Positions 8,489 to 17,118 are shown, counted from the first letter of the stretch. The stretch is DNA of 64,000 bases from JAKPUX01 sp964436305 (GCA_964436305.1 CAYTCI010000007.1:1-64000); one strand, 5' to 3'. Numbers and translations are program-made. Notes: generated by a model from the letters alone, not told the origin.

Positions 8489-9622
8489 ATGGATGATTGG
8501 CAGCAACTCCTCAGGGGCAGTCTCACCAAGCCCGAAGAGATTGCCAAACGCTTCGATCTGAATGTCGAAGAGGTTAAAAAAGTTGCGGAGGTTTTCAAAT
8601 TCCGCATTACGCCCTATTATGCCAATCTGATCAAGGAGAAAGGGGATCCCATCTATCGCCAGATCGTCCCGGATGCCCAGGAGCTGGCGGAGAACAGCGG
8701 TATCGCTGATCCCCTCGATGAAGACAACGATTCACCGGTGCCCTCGATCGTGCACCGTTACCCGGACCGGGTACTCTTTCTGGTTTCGCACAGCTGCGCC
8801 TCCTACTGCCGCTTTTGCACCCGCAAACGCAAGGTGGGCAATTCCGACAAGATCAATCCCCGCCACATCAATGCCGGCCTGGATTATATCCGTCAGCACA
8901 GCGAAATTCGTGACGTCATCGTCTCCGGCGGCGATCCGCTGATGCTCGCTGACAACAAATTAGAATATATTCTCTCTTCTTTGCGTTCTATTAAACACAT
9001 AGAGATCATCCGCATCGGCTCGCGCGTGCCCTGCTTTCTGCCCCAGCGTGTCACGCCGGCTCTGGTGAACATGCTGAAGAAGTACCACCCCCTCTTCATG
9101 AATGTTCATTTCAATCACCCGGATGAGATCACCGAGGAGTCCGCACGCGCGCTGAACCTGCTGGCGGACGCCGGGATTCCGCTCGGCAACCAGACGGTCC
9201 TGCTCAAGGGCGTGAACGACAATCCCGAGACCATGAAGCGCCTGATGCAAAAGCTGTTGACGGTGCGGGTACGGCCCTATTATATTTATCAGGCCGATTA
9301 CGTCAAGGGCACCGAGTACCTGCGAACCCGGGTGCAAAAGGGTCTCGAGATCATGCAAGCCCTGCGCGGCTGGACCTCGGGTCTGGCGGTGCCAGCCTTT
9401 GTCATCGATGCCCCTGGTGGGGGTGGCAAGATTCCCCTGTTGCCGGCCTACGTCCAGTCCATCGACGACGAAAAGGTGGTCATGCGCAACTATCAGGGTG
9501 AATTGTTCGTTTATCCCCAGAACGGCAGTGGCGTGGCGGCAGAGCTTCCCGCCGCCGCTTGCAAGGGCCCGAGATCCACGGTGCGGGAAACGTTTCCGGA
9601 ATTGGAAGAAATAATCTGCTAG
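8489..9622 (+). CDS. KamA family radical SAM aminomutase (lysine 2,3-aminomutase-like)
   Basis: A 377-residue radical SAM, PLP-dependent aminomutase that shifts an alpha-amino group to the beta carbon. The [4Fe-4S] motif is C103-x3-C107-x2-C110 (CASYCRFC). The PLP lysine is K314 in APGGGGK. The two aspartates that bind lysine in clostridial KAM have counterparts at D270 (QADYVKG) and D307 (VIDAPG), which favours lysine or a similar diamino acid. The C-terminal zinc motif CxCxxC of clostridial KAM is absent, and the protein is shorter (377 against about 416). The ATG at 8489 was chosen because it opens the conserved N-terminus (MDDWQQLLRG) with AAAGGA 11 nt upstream; a TTG at 8465 is possible. 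It starts 16 nt after the GNAT gene and is 4 nt from the next ATP-grasp gene. Confidence 0.88.
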   Translation: MDDWQQLLRGSLTKPEEIAKRFDLNVEEVKKVAEVFKFRITPYYANLIKEKGDPIYRQIVPDAQELAENSGIADPLDEDNDSPVPSIVHRYPDRVLFLVSHSCASYCRFCTRKRKVGNSDKINPRHINAGLDYIRQHSEIRDVIVSGGDPLMLADNKLEYILSSLRSIKHIEIIRIGSRVPCFLPQRVTPALVNMLKKYHPLFMNVHFNHPDEITEESARALNLLADAGIPLGNQTVLLKGVNDNPETMKRLMQKLLTVRVRPYYIYQADYVKGTEYLRTRVQKGLEIMQALRGWTSGLAVPAFVIDAPGGGGKIPLLPAYVQSIDDEKVVMRNYQGELFVYPQNGSGVAAELPAAACKGPRSTVRETFPELEEIIC

Positions 9623-9626
9623 GTAT

Positions 9627-10562
9627 GTGATCGGAAAAAGACAAAGCACACCCCGTGCAATCTCCTTTTACGACCCGGCCCCGGATCTGGTCATCCTCTG
9701 GGAATGGGAATATGATGACGATTTCATCTTTTATCTTGCCGCCGCTGCCAGACGTCGCGGTATGAGGGTGGAGAGCTACGCCCCCGGTCAGCTCTCCATC
9801 TTTTTACATGCCATCGGCCGGGATGGCTATGCCCCGAAAATGGTGATCGATCGCGCCTCGGATGTGCATGGCACCCTGCGCCAGAGTCTCGAAGTGCTCG
9901 CCCGGCGCGGCACCCTGATTATCAATGAACCCGACCGGGTCGAGTGGTGCCGCGACAAGGCCACCATGCACCTGGAACTGGTCTCCAGTGGCATCAATGT
10001 CCCCTACGGCATCATCGCTTCACGCGGCGATTCGCCGGACCGCACCTTTGCACTCGCCCTCGAAAAACTGGGTTTGCCGTTCGTGATCAAGCCCTCGGAG
10101 GGCGGCGGCGGCGAGGGGGTCATCCTCGACGCTACCTCGCCACAGCACATCGCCGAAGCCCTGAGAAAGAGCCCGACCGGTAAAATCGTCCTGCAAAAAA
10201 AGATCACGCCTCAGATCCTCGATGAAAAACGGGCCTGGTTCCGCGTTTTTTATATCCTGGATACCATCATTTTTTGCTGGTGGGATGACCTCACCCACTT
10301 TTACGGACCCTGCTCAACCCGCGAGATCCCGGCGGCAAGCCTCGAGCAGATCCGCCAGATCGTCAACCACATCGCTGCCACGACGCGGATTCATTTCTTC
10401 TCGACAGAAATTGCCATCGACCGCGATGGTTCTTTACAGGTCATCGATTTTGTCAACGAGATCTGCGACATGCGCATGCGCTCGCGCCATGCCAACGGGG
10501 TTCCCGATGGGCTGGTGATGCAAATTGTCAACCGCCTGGTCGATCACTGCGCCACCCTCTGA
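9627..10562 (+). CDS. ATP-grasp domain protein (RimK/YheCD-like)
   Basis: A 311-residue protein with an ATP-grasp fold distinct from the two Ddl-like copies. Seen: the ATP-binding LGLPFVIKPSEGGGGEGVIL, a second strand LQKKITPQIL, and a metal-binding end VIDFVNEICDMRMR in place of the usual ExNxxP. The N-terminus (FYDPAPDLVILWEWEYDDDF) is tryptophan- and acid-rich and I do not recognise it. Translation starts at GTG 9627; an ATG two bases earlier runs straight into TGA, so only GTG works. It lies 4 nt after the aminomutase stop and ends the operon. It could add or modify the beta-amino-acid unit, but the substrate is unknown. Confidence 0.72.
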   Translation: MIGKRQSTPRAISFYDPAPDLVILWEWEYDDDFIFYLAAAARRRGMRVESYAPGQLSIFLHAIGRDGYAPKMVIDRASDVHGTLRQSLEVLARRGTLIINEPDRVEWCRDKATMHLELVSSGINVPYGIIASRGDSPDRTFALALEKLGLPFVIKPSEGGGGEGVILDATSPQHIAEALRKSPTGKIVLQKKITPQILDEKRAWFRVFYILDTIIFCWWDDLTHFYGPCSTREIPAASLEQIRQIVNHIAATTRIHFFSTEIAIDRDGSLQVIDFVNEICDMRMRSRHANGVPDGLVMQIVNRLVDHCATL

Positions 10563-10604
10563 CCCGCCATTTCGCTGGAAGGTTTCCCGGGGAACGAATA
10601 ACGC

Positions 10605-10633
10605 TTGCCCTTTTCCCCATTCGTGCGTAACTT
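10605..10633 (+). promoter_or_regulatory. Predicted promoter of the M28 peptidase gene
   Basis: TTGCCC (10605-10610), a 17-nt spacer and TAACTT (10628-10633), 27 nt before the ATG at 10661. The -10 again fits TAnnTT. It separates the ATP-grasp operon from the following block. Confidence 0.5.
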
Positions 10634-10660
10634 GTCTGCAATCGGCAAAGGAATATTGGT

Positions 10661-12451
10661 ATGAAGATAATACGTTTCTTTCTGGTCCCTCTTCTCGCGA
10701 TGCAGCTGAGCTGTGCGGCCCACCGGCTGGCTGAACCGTCGCAAGCGGATATTACCAGCCAGGAGATTATGCAGCATGTCACCTGGCTGGCGAGCGATGC
10801 TCTCAAGGGGCGTCGCGCCGGCAGCCCCGAGGCCATGCAGGCCGCCGACTATATTAAAAAGCAGTTCAGCCGCGACGGCCTTACCCTCCCGGGCGATAAG
10901 GGCTTGCAGTATTTCGAGGTGCTCACCAGCCTCACCGCGGGTGCGAACAACCGCCTCAAGATCGACGGGGTGGCGGCGGCCGACAGCGAGGTCATCCCCC
11001 TGGACTTTAGTGAGAACAAGGCGCTCAGCGCCGGGGTTTACTTCGCCGGTTATGGCTTTGCCATCCAGAGCGACAGCCTCACCTGGCAGGATTTTTCGGC
11101 GGATGCGGCCGGCCGCTGGGCGCTCATCCTGCCGGAGGGCCCGCCACCGCCAACCGGGCGGGATCCCTTTGAGGCCGCCCGTTCCCTGCGCAAAAAAGCC
11201 CAGAATGCCAAGGACAACGGCGCCGCCGGCATCCTCTTCGTCACCGGCGAGGCGCAGGGCAAGGAGGAAAAACTCACCCCCCTGCGCGCTGAACAGGGGG
11301 TCACGGGCATCGGCATACCGGTCCTGCAGATCACGCGCTCCCTCGCCGGCCGCATCCTGCAAAAAAGCGGCACAACCCTGGCGGAAGTGCAGAAAAAAAT
11401 CGATACCAGCCGACAGCCGGTCCACCTGCCATTGACCTGTACGGTGGAGGGCGAGGCCGAGGTGATCCGCCATCTGAGCCGCACCGGCAATGTCGTCGCC
11501 CTGCTGCCGGGCAGCGATCCCGCCCTGAAAGAGGAGTATGTGGTCATCGGCGCTCACTATGACCATCTCGGCATGGGCGGACCGGGCTCCGGCTCGCGCC
11601 GGCCGGATACCCTGGCCGTCCACAATGGCGCCGACGACAATGCCTCCGGTGTGGCAGCCCTGCTCGAACTGGCGGAAAAATGGGCGGCCGAACGGCAAAA
11701 GCCCCGGCGCTCCCTCCTCTTCATCGCTTTTTCGGGCGAAGAGTTGGGACTGCTCGGCTCCAAGTATTTCGTAAACCACCCCGTCATCGACCTCAGTCGG
11801 GTGCAGCTGATGATCAATCTCGATATGGTCGGACGGTTGAATCCCGAGAGTCGCGCCATCACCTGCGGCGGCAGCGGCACCGCCGCCGGCCTGGGTGATC
11901 TGGTGCAGCGGCTGGCCACGCCCTATAATCTGCAGGTGGGACTGTCGCCCGAAGGCTACGGCCCCTCCGATCATGCCTCGTTTTACGGCAAGGATATCCC
12001 TGTCCTCTTCTTCTGGACCAATATCTCGGCGGAATACCACACCCCTGACGACGATGCCTTCCGCATTAACGCGCCAGGAGAGCAGGCGGTGACGCAGCTG
12101 GCCTTTGACGTCAGCCGGGAGGTAGCCGACCGCGCTGATCGCCTGGTCTTTCAGGAGGCCGGGCCCAAGGCGCCTCCCGCGAATATGCGCCGCTTCAAGG
12201 TCACCCTCGGGATCATGCCCGACTTTGCCACCACCGGCACCAAGGGCGTTCGTGCGGATGCCGTCATGCCGGACCGGCCGGCAGCCCGCGCGGGCATGAA
12301 GAAGGGCGACATCATCGTCGCCATGGAGGGCAAACCGGTGGCCGACATCTATGAATACATGAACCGGCTCGCCGATTTCCATGTCGGTCAGCGCATCAGT
12401 ATCGAAGTTCTTCGCAACGGGGTCAAACAGATCCTGATCGTCGAGCTTTAA
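10661..12451 (+). CDS. M28 family zinc aminopeptidase with PA and PDZ domains, exported
   Basis: A 596-residue exported metallopeptidase. The N-terminus is a signal sequence ending at LSC (residues 16-18); this may be a lipobox, although Leu at -2 and Gln at -3 are atypical. A protease-associated (PA) domain fills about residues 85-285. The M28 di-zinc ligands follow in order: AHYDH near residue 298, GADDNASG, the catalytic GEELG, the aspartate in NLDMVGR, and EYHTPDD. A PDZ domain occupies about residues 505-596 (TKGVRADAVMPDRPAARAGM). Such PA-M28-PDZ proteins cleave N-terminal residues from peptides in the periplasm or on the cell surface. The gene has its own promoter and is followed 61 nt later by the heptose genes. 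Confidence 0.9.
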   Translation: MKIIRFFLVPLLAMQLSCAAHRLAEPSQADITSQEIMQHVTWLASDALKGRRAGSPEAMQAADYIKKQFSRDGLTLPGDKGLQYFEVLTSLTAGANNRLKIDGVAAADSEVIPLDFSENKALSAGVYFAGYGFAIQSDSLTWQDFSADAAGRWALILPEGPPPPTGRDPFEAARSLRKKAQNAKDNGAAGILFVTGEAQGKEEKLTPLRAEQGVTGIGIPVLQITRSLAGRILQKSGTTLAEVQKKIDTSRQPVHLPLTCTVEGEAEVIRHLSRTGNVVALLPGSDPALKEEYVVIGAHYDHLGMGGPGSGSRRPDTLAVHNGADDNASGVAALLELAEKWAAERQKPRRSLLFIAFSGEELGLLGSKYFVNHPVIDLSRVQLMINLDMVGRLNPESRAITCGGSGTAAGLGDLVQRLATPYNLQVGLSPEGYGPSDHASFYGKDIPVLFFWTNISAEYHTPDDDAFRINAPGEQAVTQLAFDVSREVADRADRLVFQEAGPKAPPANMRRFKVTLGIMPDFATTGTKGVRADAVMPDRPAARAGMKKGDIIVAMEGKPVADIYEYMNRLADFHVGQRISIEVLRNGVKQILIVEL

Positions 12452-12512
12452 CGGCAGGTGGTGCTGCGACGGCCCCGCCGGGCCAGGCACTCCTGATGCG
12501 GGATGGATCCCA

Positions 12513-13223
12513 ATGAAGGTTTTTATTCTGGTGGGCGGTCTGGGTACGCGGCTGCGCAGCCTGGGGATTACCAGCCCCAAGCCAATGGTCGAGATCGGCG
12601 GCCGCCCCTTTCTTGAATATCTCGTGCGCGATCTGCTCCGTCAGGGGCTGCGTGACCTGGTCTTCTGTGTCGGCTATGGCGCCGAAGAGATCCGCAGCCA
12701 TTTCGGCGATGGCCGCGACTGGGGCGCCGCCTTTGCCTACTCGCTCGAGAGCGGGCCACTCGGCACCGCCGGCGCTCTTAAAAATGCGGAATCCTACGCA
12801 GCGGCGGAAAACCTGGTCCTCAATGGTGATTCGCTCCTCGAGATCGATCTGGCCGCCTTCGCTGACTTTCACCGCCGGCATACGGCCCTCGCTTCCATCG
12901 CCACCATCGCTGTGCCGGTGCGCGATGATTACGGCGCCATCCGAACCACCCGGACCGGCCGGATCCTCGCTTTTGCCGAAAAGGGGAGGGGTGGCCGCGG
13001 TCTGATCAACGGCGGTGTCTATCTCTTGAATCGCGAAGTCTTTAGCATGATCCCGGCGGGTGGCCCGGTATCGATCGAAAAGGAGATCTTTCCCCTGCTG
13101 GTCGCCACCGGCCGTTGTTTTGCCTGCACCAGCACCGGTTTTTTTCTGGATATCGGAACCCCTGAACGTCTGGCCAGCGCCCGCGCGACGCTGCCCGGCT
13201 ATTTCAACCTTACAGAGTCCTGA
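12513..13223 (+). CDS. hddC: Sugar-1-phosphate nucleotidyltransferase, HddC-like
   Basis: A 236-residue nucleotidyltransferase that joins a sugar 1-phosphate to a nucleotide. The N-terminal signature is GGLGTRL (8-14) with K23 in SPKPMVEI; the metal-binding aspartate is in LNGDSLLEID. Size and the partner kinase directly downstream match HddC, D-glycero-alpha-D-manno-heptose 1-phosphate guanylyltransferase of the GDP-heptose pathway. A mannose-1-phosphate guanylyltransferase is the main alternative. The stop and the next start share one base (TGATG). I see no promoter in the GC-rich 61-nt gap before it, so it may be read from the M28 peptidase promoter. Confidence 0.78.
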   Translation: MKVFILVGGLGTRLRSLGITSPKPMVEIGGRPFLEYLVRDLLRQGLRDLVFCVGYGAEEIRSHFGDGRDWGAAFAYSLESGPLGTAGALKNAESYAAAENLVLNGDSLLEIDLAAFADFHRRHTALASIATIAVPVRDDYGAIRTTRTGRILAFAEKGRGGRGLINGGVYLLNREVFSMIPAGGPVSIEKEIFPLLVATGRCFACTSTGFFLDIGTPERLASARATLPGYFNLTES

Positions 13224-14230
13224 TGATCATTCGTGCCAAAGCGCCCCTGCGCATCAGCTTTTGCGGCGGCGGTACCGACGTCGATCCCTATCCGCGGGAG
13301 AAGGGCGGCGCGGTGCTCAGCGCCACCATCGACCGTTTCGCCTATGCCTCCCTGATCGAGTGCGACGAACCGCGCATCACCATCCGCTCGCTGGACTATG
13401 AGCGGGTTGCCAGCTACCCGCTCGGCGAACCCCCCGCTTTCAACGGCGAGCTCGATCTGGCCAAGGCGGTCCTGCGCCACTTCGCCCCAGGCAAGGGCCT
13501 CGACCTCTTTCTGCATTCGGATGCCCCCCCGGGCTCGGGCCTCGGCTCCTCCTCGACCATGACCGTCGCCATGGTCGGACTCTTCAAACAGTGGCAGAAC
13601 CGCCCCCTCACCGATTACGACATCGCCGAATTGACCTATCAGATCGAGCGCATCGACCTGCAGATCGCCGGCGGCAAACAGGACCAGTACGCCGCGACCT
13701 TTGGCGGCTTTAACTTTATCGAATTCTTCGACAAAACTGTCGTCGTCAACCCCCTCAGGATCAGCGATTCGATCATCAATGAGCTGGAATACAACCTGCT
13801 CCTATGTTTCACCGGCAAAACCCGCCTCTCCGCCAACATCGTCGCCAACCAGACGCGCTCCTATCAGGAACGCAAACCCGCGGTGGTTGATGCCCTGGAT
13901 CACATGAAACAGCTGACGATTGCGATGAAAAATGGCCTGCTGCGTGGCGAACTCGACGAATTCGGCCATCTCCTCCATACCGCCTGGCTCTACAAGAAAA
14001 ATCTCGACGCCAACATCTCCACCAGCCAGATCGATCTGCTCTACGATATCGGCCGGGCCTCCGGCGCTCTCGGTGGCAAGATCCTCGGGGCCGGCGGCGG
14101 CGGCTACCTCCTCTTCTATTGCCCCTTTGACAAAAAGCATCACGTTGCTGAAGCCCTTGAAAAGGCGGGCGGACAGGTTGTCAAGTTCAGCTTTGAGCAA
14201 CGCGGACTGCAAATCTGGGAGAAAAGATGA
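13223..14230 (+). CDS. hddA: GHMP kinase, D-glycero-D-manno-heptose 7-phosphate kinase-like
   Basis: A 335-residue sugar kinase. It opens MIIRAKAPLRISFCGGGTD, as HddA and related kinases do, and carries the GHMP ATP-binding loop PPGSGLGSSS at 102-111 and the C-terminal glycine-rich motif KILGAGGGGYLLFY. HddA phosphorylates heptose 7-phosphate at C1 before HddC adds GMP. The gene overlaps hddC by one base and the following glycosyltransferase by four (ATGA). No isomerase (GmhA) or phosphatase (GmhB) is in the window, so the pathway would have to be completed elsewhere. An L-fucose kinase-type role is a weaker alternative. Confidence 0.82.
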   Translation: MIIRAKAPLRISFCGGGTDVDPYPREKGGAVLSATIDRFAYASLIECDEPRITIRSLDYERVASYPLGEPPAFNGELDLAKAVLRHFAPGKGLDLFLHSDAPPGSGLGSSSTMTVAMVGLFKQWQNRPLTDYDIAELTYQIERIDLQIAGGKQDQYAATFGGFNFIEFFDKTVVVNPLRISDSIINELEYNLLLCFTGKTRLSANIVANQTRSYQERKPAVVDALDHMKQLTIAMKNGLLRGELDEFGHLLHTAWLYKKNLDANISTSQIDLLYDIGRASGALGGKILGAGGGGYLLFYCPFDKKHHVAEALEKAGGQVVKFSFEQRGLQIWEKR

Positions 14231-15360
14231 GGATCATCCTGGTCGGCACAGCCTTCCCCATGCGCGGCGGCATCGCCCACTATATGGCCCTGCTCTACAA
14301 AAAGCTCACCGAGATGGGCCACAGCGTCGAAATCGTCTCCTTCAAACGGCAGTATCCCGCCTTCCTCTTTCCCGGCAAAACCCAGCAGGATACCAGCCAG
14401 CAAACCATCGAACTGCCCTCGCTGCCCCTGATCGATTCGATCAACCCCTTCTCCTGGATCCGGACCTTCCTGCACATCAAAAAACAGGCCCCCGACCTGG
14501 TCGTCTATAAATACTGGATGCCCTTCTTCGCCCCCTGCTACGGCACCATCGTCCTCCTCACACGGCTCTTCACCCGGAGCAAGTCCCTCTATATCGGTGA
14601 CAATATCGTCCCGCACGAGCAGATTCCGGTCATCGACGGATTGCTCACCCGCTGGGGTCTGTGGAAGGTCGATTATTTCATCGTCCAGTCGCAGACCGTC
14701 GAGAACGATCTGCTCAAATTCAAGCCGCGCGCGGCCTTCCGCCAGGTGCCCCACCCGGTGTACGAGATCTTTACAGCCAACCATACCCCCGCGCAAGCCC
14801 GGTCGAGGCTGCAGTTGGGCGCGGACGACAAGGTCCTGCTCTTCTTCGGCTATATTCGCGCTTACAAGGGGCTGAATTACCTCATCGAGGCCCTGGCGGA
14901 GGTGCGGCGCCAGCTGCCGGTCAAACTCCTCATTGCCGGCGAGTTCTACGAGCAGGAGGAGAGCTACCGTCAGCAGATCCGGGAGCTGCACCTCGAGGAG
15001 GTCGTTCTGCTCAAGGCCGATTACATCCCCAACGAGGAGGTTGGTCTCTACTTCGCCGCCGCCGATGTGGTCGTCCTGCCCTACATTTCGGCCACCCAGA
15101 GCGGGATCATCCAGATCGCCTATAACTTTGACAAGCCCGTAATCACCACCGAGGTCGGCGGCCTGCCGGAGGTGATCGATAGCGGCCGGACCGGGTTCAC
15201 CGTACCCGCGCGCGACAGTCACGCCCTGGCAGAGGCCATTCTGCATTTCTATCAGATCCGCGATCAAATCGATTTCCCCGAATGCGTCCGCCTGCACAAA
15301 CAGCGCTATTCCTGGGAGAATCTGGCCGCGGCGATCACCGGCTTCATCAACAAACCCTAA
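14227..15360 (+). CDS. Glycosyltransferase family 4
   Basis: A 377-residue GT-B retaining glycosyltransferase. The N-terminal Rossmann half begins RIILVGTAFPMRGGIAHYM with the glycine-rich acceptor loop. The C-terminal half starts at VLLFFGYIRAYKGLNYLIEAL and carries ADVVVLPYISATQSGIIQIA followed by TTEVGGLPEVI, the GT4 donor-site region. It is coupled to hddA by a 4-nt overlap, so transfer of heptose from the GDP-heptose made by the two preceding enzymes is a reasonable guess. It would act at the cytoplasmic face of the inner membrane on a surface glycan. Confidence 0.85.
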   Translation: MRIILVGTAFPMRGGIAHYMALLYKKLTEMGHSVEIVSFKRQYPAFLFPGKTQQDTSQQTIELPSLPLIDSINPFSWIRTFLHIKKQAPDLVVYKYWMPFFAPCYGTIVLLTRLFTRSKSLYIGDNIVPHEQIPVIDGLLTRWGLWKVDYFIVQSQTVENDLLKFKPRAAFRQVPHPVYEIFTANHTPAQARSRLQLGADDKVLLFFGYIRAYKGLNYLIEALAEVRRQLPVKLLIAGEFYEQEESYRQQIRELHLEEVVLLKADYIPNEEVGLYFAAADVVVLPYISATQSGIIQIAYNFDKPVITTEVGGLPEVIDSGRTGFTVPARDSHALAEAILHFYQIRDQIDFPECVRLHKQRYSWENLAAAITGFINKP

Positions 15361-15378
15361 CTGCGGCCGCGGCCGCAG
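15361..15378. repeat. Perfect 18-bp palindrome after the glycosyltransferase stop
   Basis: CTGCGGCCGCGGCCGCAG begins right after the TAA. It can form a very stable stem but has no loop and no T-run, so it is not a canonical terminator. It may be a protein site or an RNA stabiliser between the glycosyltransferase and the acyl-CoA synthetase. Confidence 0.4.
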
Positions 15379-15411
15379 CCGGCTGTGCATCATAATAAAA
15401 AGGAACATACC

Positions 15412-17118
15412 ATGATAGTTGAACTCAACCAGCTGACCATTCGCCACCTGATGGAGCGCAGCTTTCAACAGTATGGCAACCTGCCGGCTCTTGCGAGTGT
15501 CGAGGAACACCCCATCACCTACAGTCAGATGAAATCCCGGATCGCCGAAACCATGGCCTTGCTGATGGCCTACGAGATCAAGCCGGGCGACCGGATTGTC
15601 ATCCTCGGCGATAACAGCCCCAATTGGGTCATTGCCTATCTGGCCATCACCTCGATGGGCGCTGTTGCCGTCCCCATCCTCACCGGTTTCTCCGATGAGG
15701 ATACCCGGCATATCATCCGCCACTCCGAGGCAGTCGCCGCCTTCGTCGCCGCCAAGATGCGCAGCAAGCTTGAGGATCTGGAAAACTCGGACCTTCGTGC
15801 CCTTTTTTCGCTCGAGGACTGGAGCGTCGAGGAGGCTAGAAAGCAGCGCGCCTCCCTGCTCAGCAAGGAGACCCATTTTCTCCCCGCCGAGAAGAAGCCG
15901 CTGCCCTTTCCCCCTGCAGCCGCTTTCGAGCAGGCACATCTGCCGCAGGAAGAGGATCTGGCGGTCATCATTTATACCTCCGGCACGACCGGCAACTCCA
16001 AAGGGGTCATGCTGACCCATCGCAACATTACCTTTGACGTCGTGCACGCCATCGAACGCTTCCCTATCGGCAGCTACGATCGCTTCCTCAGCATTCTGCC
16101 CCTCGCCCACGCTTACGAGGCCACCGGCGGGATGCTCTGCCCCCTCGGGGTCGGCGTCTCCATCTATTATCTCAAGGGCTTGCCCACCCCGGCCAAGCTG
16201 CTCTCGGCCATGTCCACGGTTCATCCGACCGGCGTGCTCACCGTGCCCCTGGTGGTGGACAAGATCTACCGGAAAAAGATTGTCCCGCAGATCCAGAGTA
16301 AAAAATTGCTCAACTCCCTCTTTAAAAACAGCTTTTTCCGCAAAAAGCTGCACAAAATGGCGGGGAAAAAACTCATCACCTCGTTCGGAGGCAAGCTGCG
16401 TTTCTTCATGTTCGGCGGCGCCGCCCTCAATCCGGACACCGAGACCTTCCTCCGGGATGCCGGGATCAGCTACTCCTCCGGCTATGGCATGACCGAGACT
16501 TCACCGATCATGACCATCAATCCCTTCGGCGCCGTCAAGATGGGCTCCTGCGGCAAACCCATCCCCGGCATTGCTATTTCCATCCACCATCCCGATCCCC
16601 AGACCGGCATCGGCGAGATCATCGTCAAGGGGGATATCGTCATGCAGGGCTATCTCAAAAATGCCGCGGCCAGCCGGGAGACCTTCCTCGAAGAAGGCTG
16701 GCTAAAAACCGGGGATCTGGGCCTTTTCGACGACGAGGGCTACCTCTTCATCAAAGGACGCTCGAAAAATGTCATCGTCGGCCCCTCCGGCGAGAACATC
16801 TATCCGGAGGTCGTGGAGCAGGAGATCCTGCAATCCCCCTATATCCAGGAGGCCCTGGTCTATATGGATAAATCCCGGCTGACCGCCAAGGTCTATCTCG
16901 ATTATGATTTCATTGACCAGAATTTTTCACGCAGCAACATGGATCCCAACGATGCCGACAAGATGGTGCGCGACCTGCTTGAACAGATCCGCCAGGAGAC
17001 CAACCTCCGTCTGCCCACCTTCAGCCGGCTGCAGGCCTTCGAGGAACATCCCGAACCCTTCGAAAAGACGCCCACCAACAAGATCAAGCGGCATTTATAT
17101 TTGCAAACCGCACGATAA
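15412..17118 (+). CDS. AMP-forming long-chain acyl-CoA synthetase (fatty acid--CoA ligase)
   Basis: A 568-residue adenylate-forming enzyme that activates a fatty acid to acyl-AMP and then acyl-CoA. Motifs: the P-loop IIYTSGTTGNSKGVMLTH near residue 187, SILPLAHAYE, the A5 motif SSGYGMTETSP near 357, WLKTGDLG, KGRSKNVIVGPSGENIYPE, and the C-terminal lysine in TPTNKIKR. The ATG at 15412 follows AAGGA by 7-8 nt; an upstream GTG (15385) lacks one. It ends in a bidirectional terminator. It follows the glycosyltransferase by 51 nt and may be co-transcribed. The exact chain length cannot be read from sequence. Confidence 0.9.
   Translation: MIVELNQLTIRHLMERSFQQYGNLPALASVEEHPITYSQMKSRIAETMALLMAYEIKPGDRIVILGDNSPNWVIAYLAITSMGAVAVPILTGFSDEDTRHIIRHSEAVAAFVAAKMRSKLEDLENSDLRALFSLEDWSVEEARKQRASLLSKETHFLPAEKKPLPFPPAAAFEQAHLPQEEDLAVIIYTSGTTGNSKGVMLTHRNITFDVVHAIERFPIGSYDRFLSILPLAHAYEATGGMLCPLGVGVSIYYLKGLPTPAKLLSAMSTVHPTGVLTVPLVVDKIYRKKIVPQIQSKKLLNSLFKNSFFRKKLHKMAGKKLITSFGGKLRFFMFGGAALNPDTETFLRDAGISYSSGYGMTETSPIMTINPFGAVKMGSCGKPIPGIAISIHHPDPQTGIGEIIVKGDIVMQGYLKNAAASRETFLEEGWLKTGDLGLFDDEGYLFIKGRSKNVIVGPSGENIYPEVVEQEILQSPYIQEALVYMDKSRLTAKVYLDYDFIDQNFSRSNMDPNDADKMVRDLLEQIRQETNLRLPTFSRLQAFEEHPEPFEKTPTNKIKRHLYLQTAR

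Noticed and set aside
10544..12580. A 678-codon minus-strand frame opposite the M28 peptidase
   Set aside because: Antisense shadow of a GC-rich gene; no ribosome binding site and no family features.
14140..16353. A 737-codon minus-strand frame across a glycosyltransferase and an acyl-CoA synthetase
   Set aside because: Spans two well-supported plus-strand genes and their junction; no domain seen.
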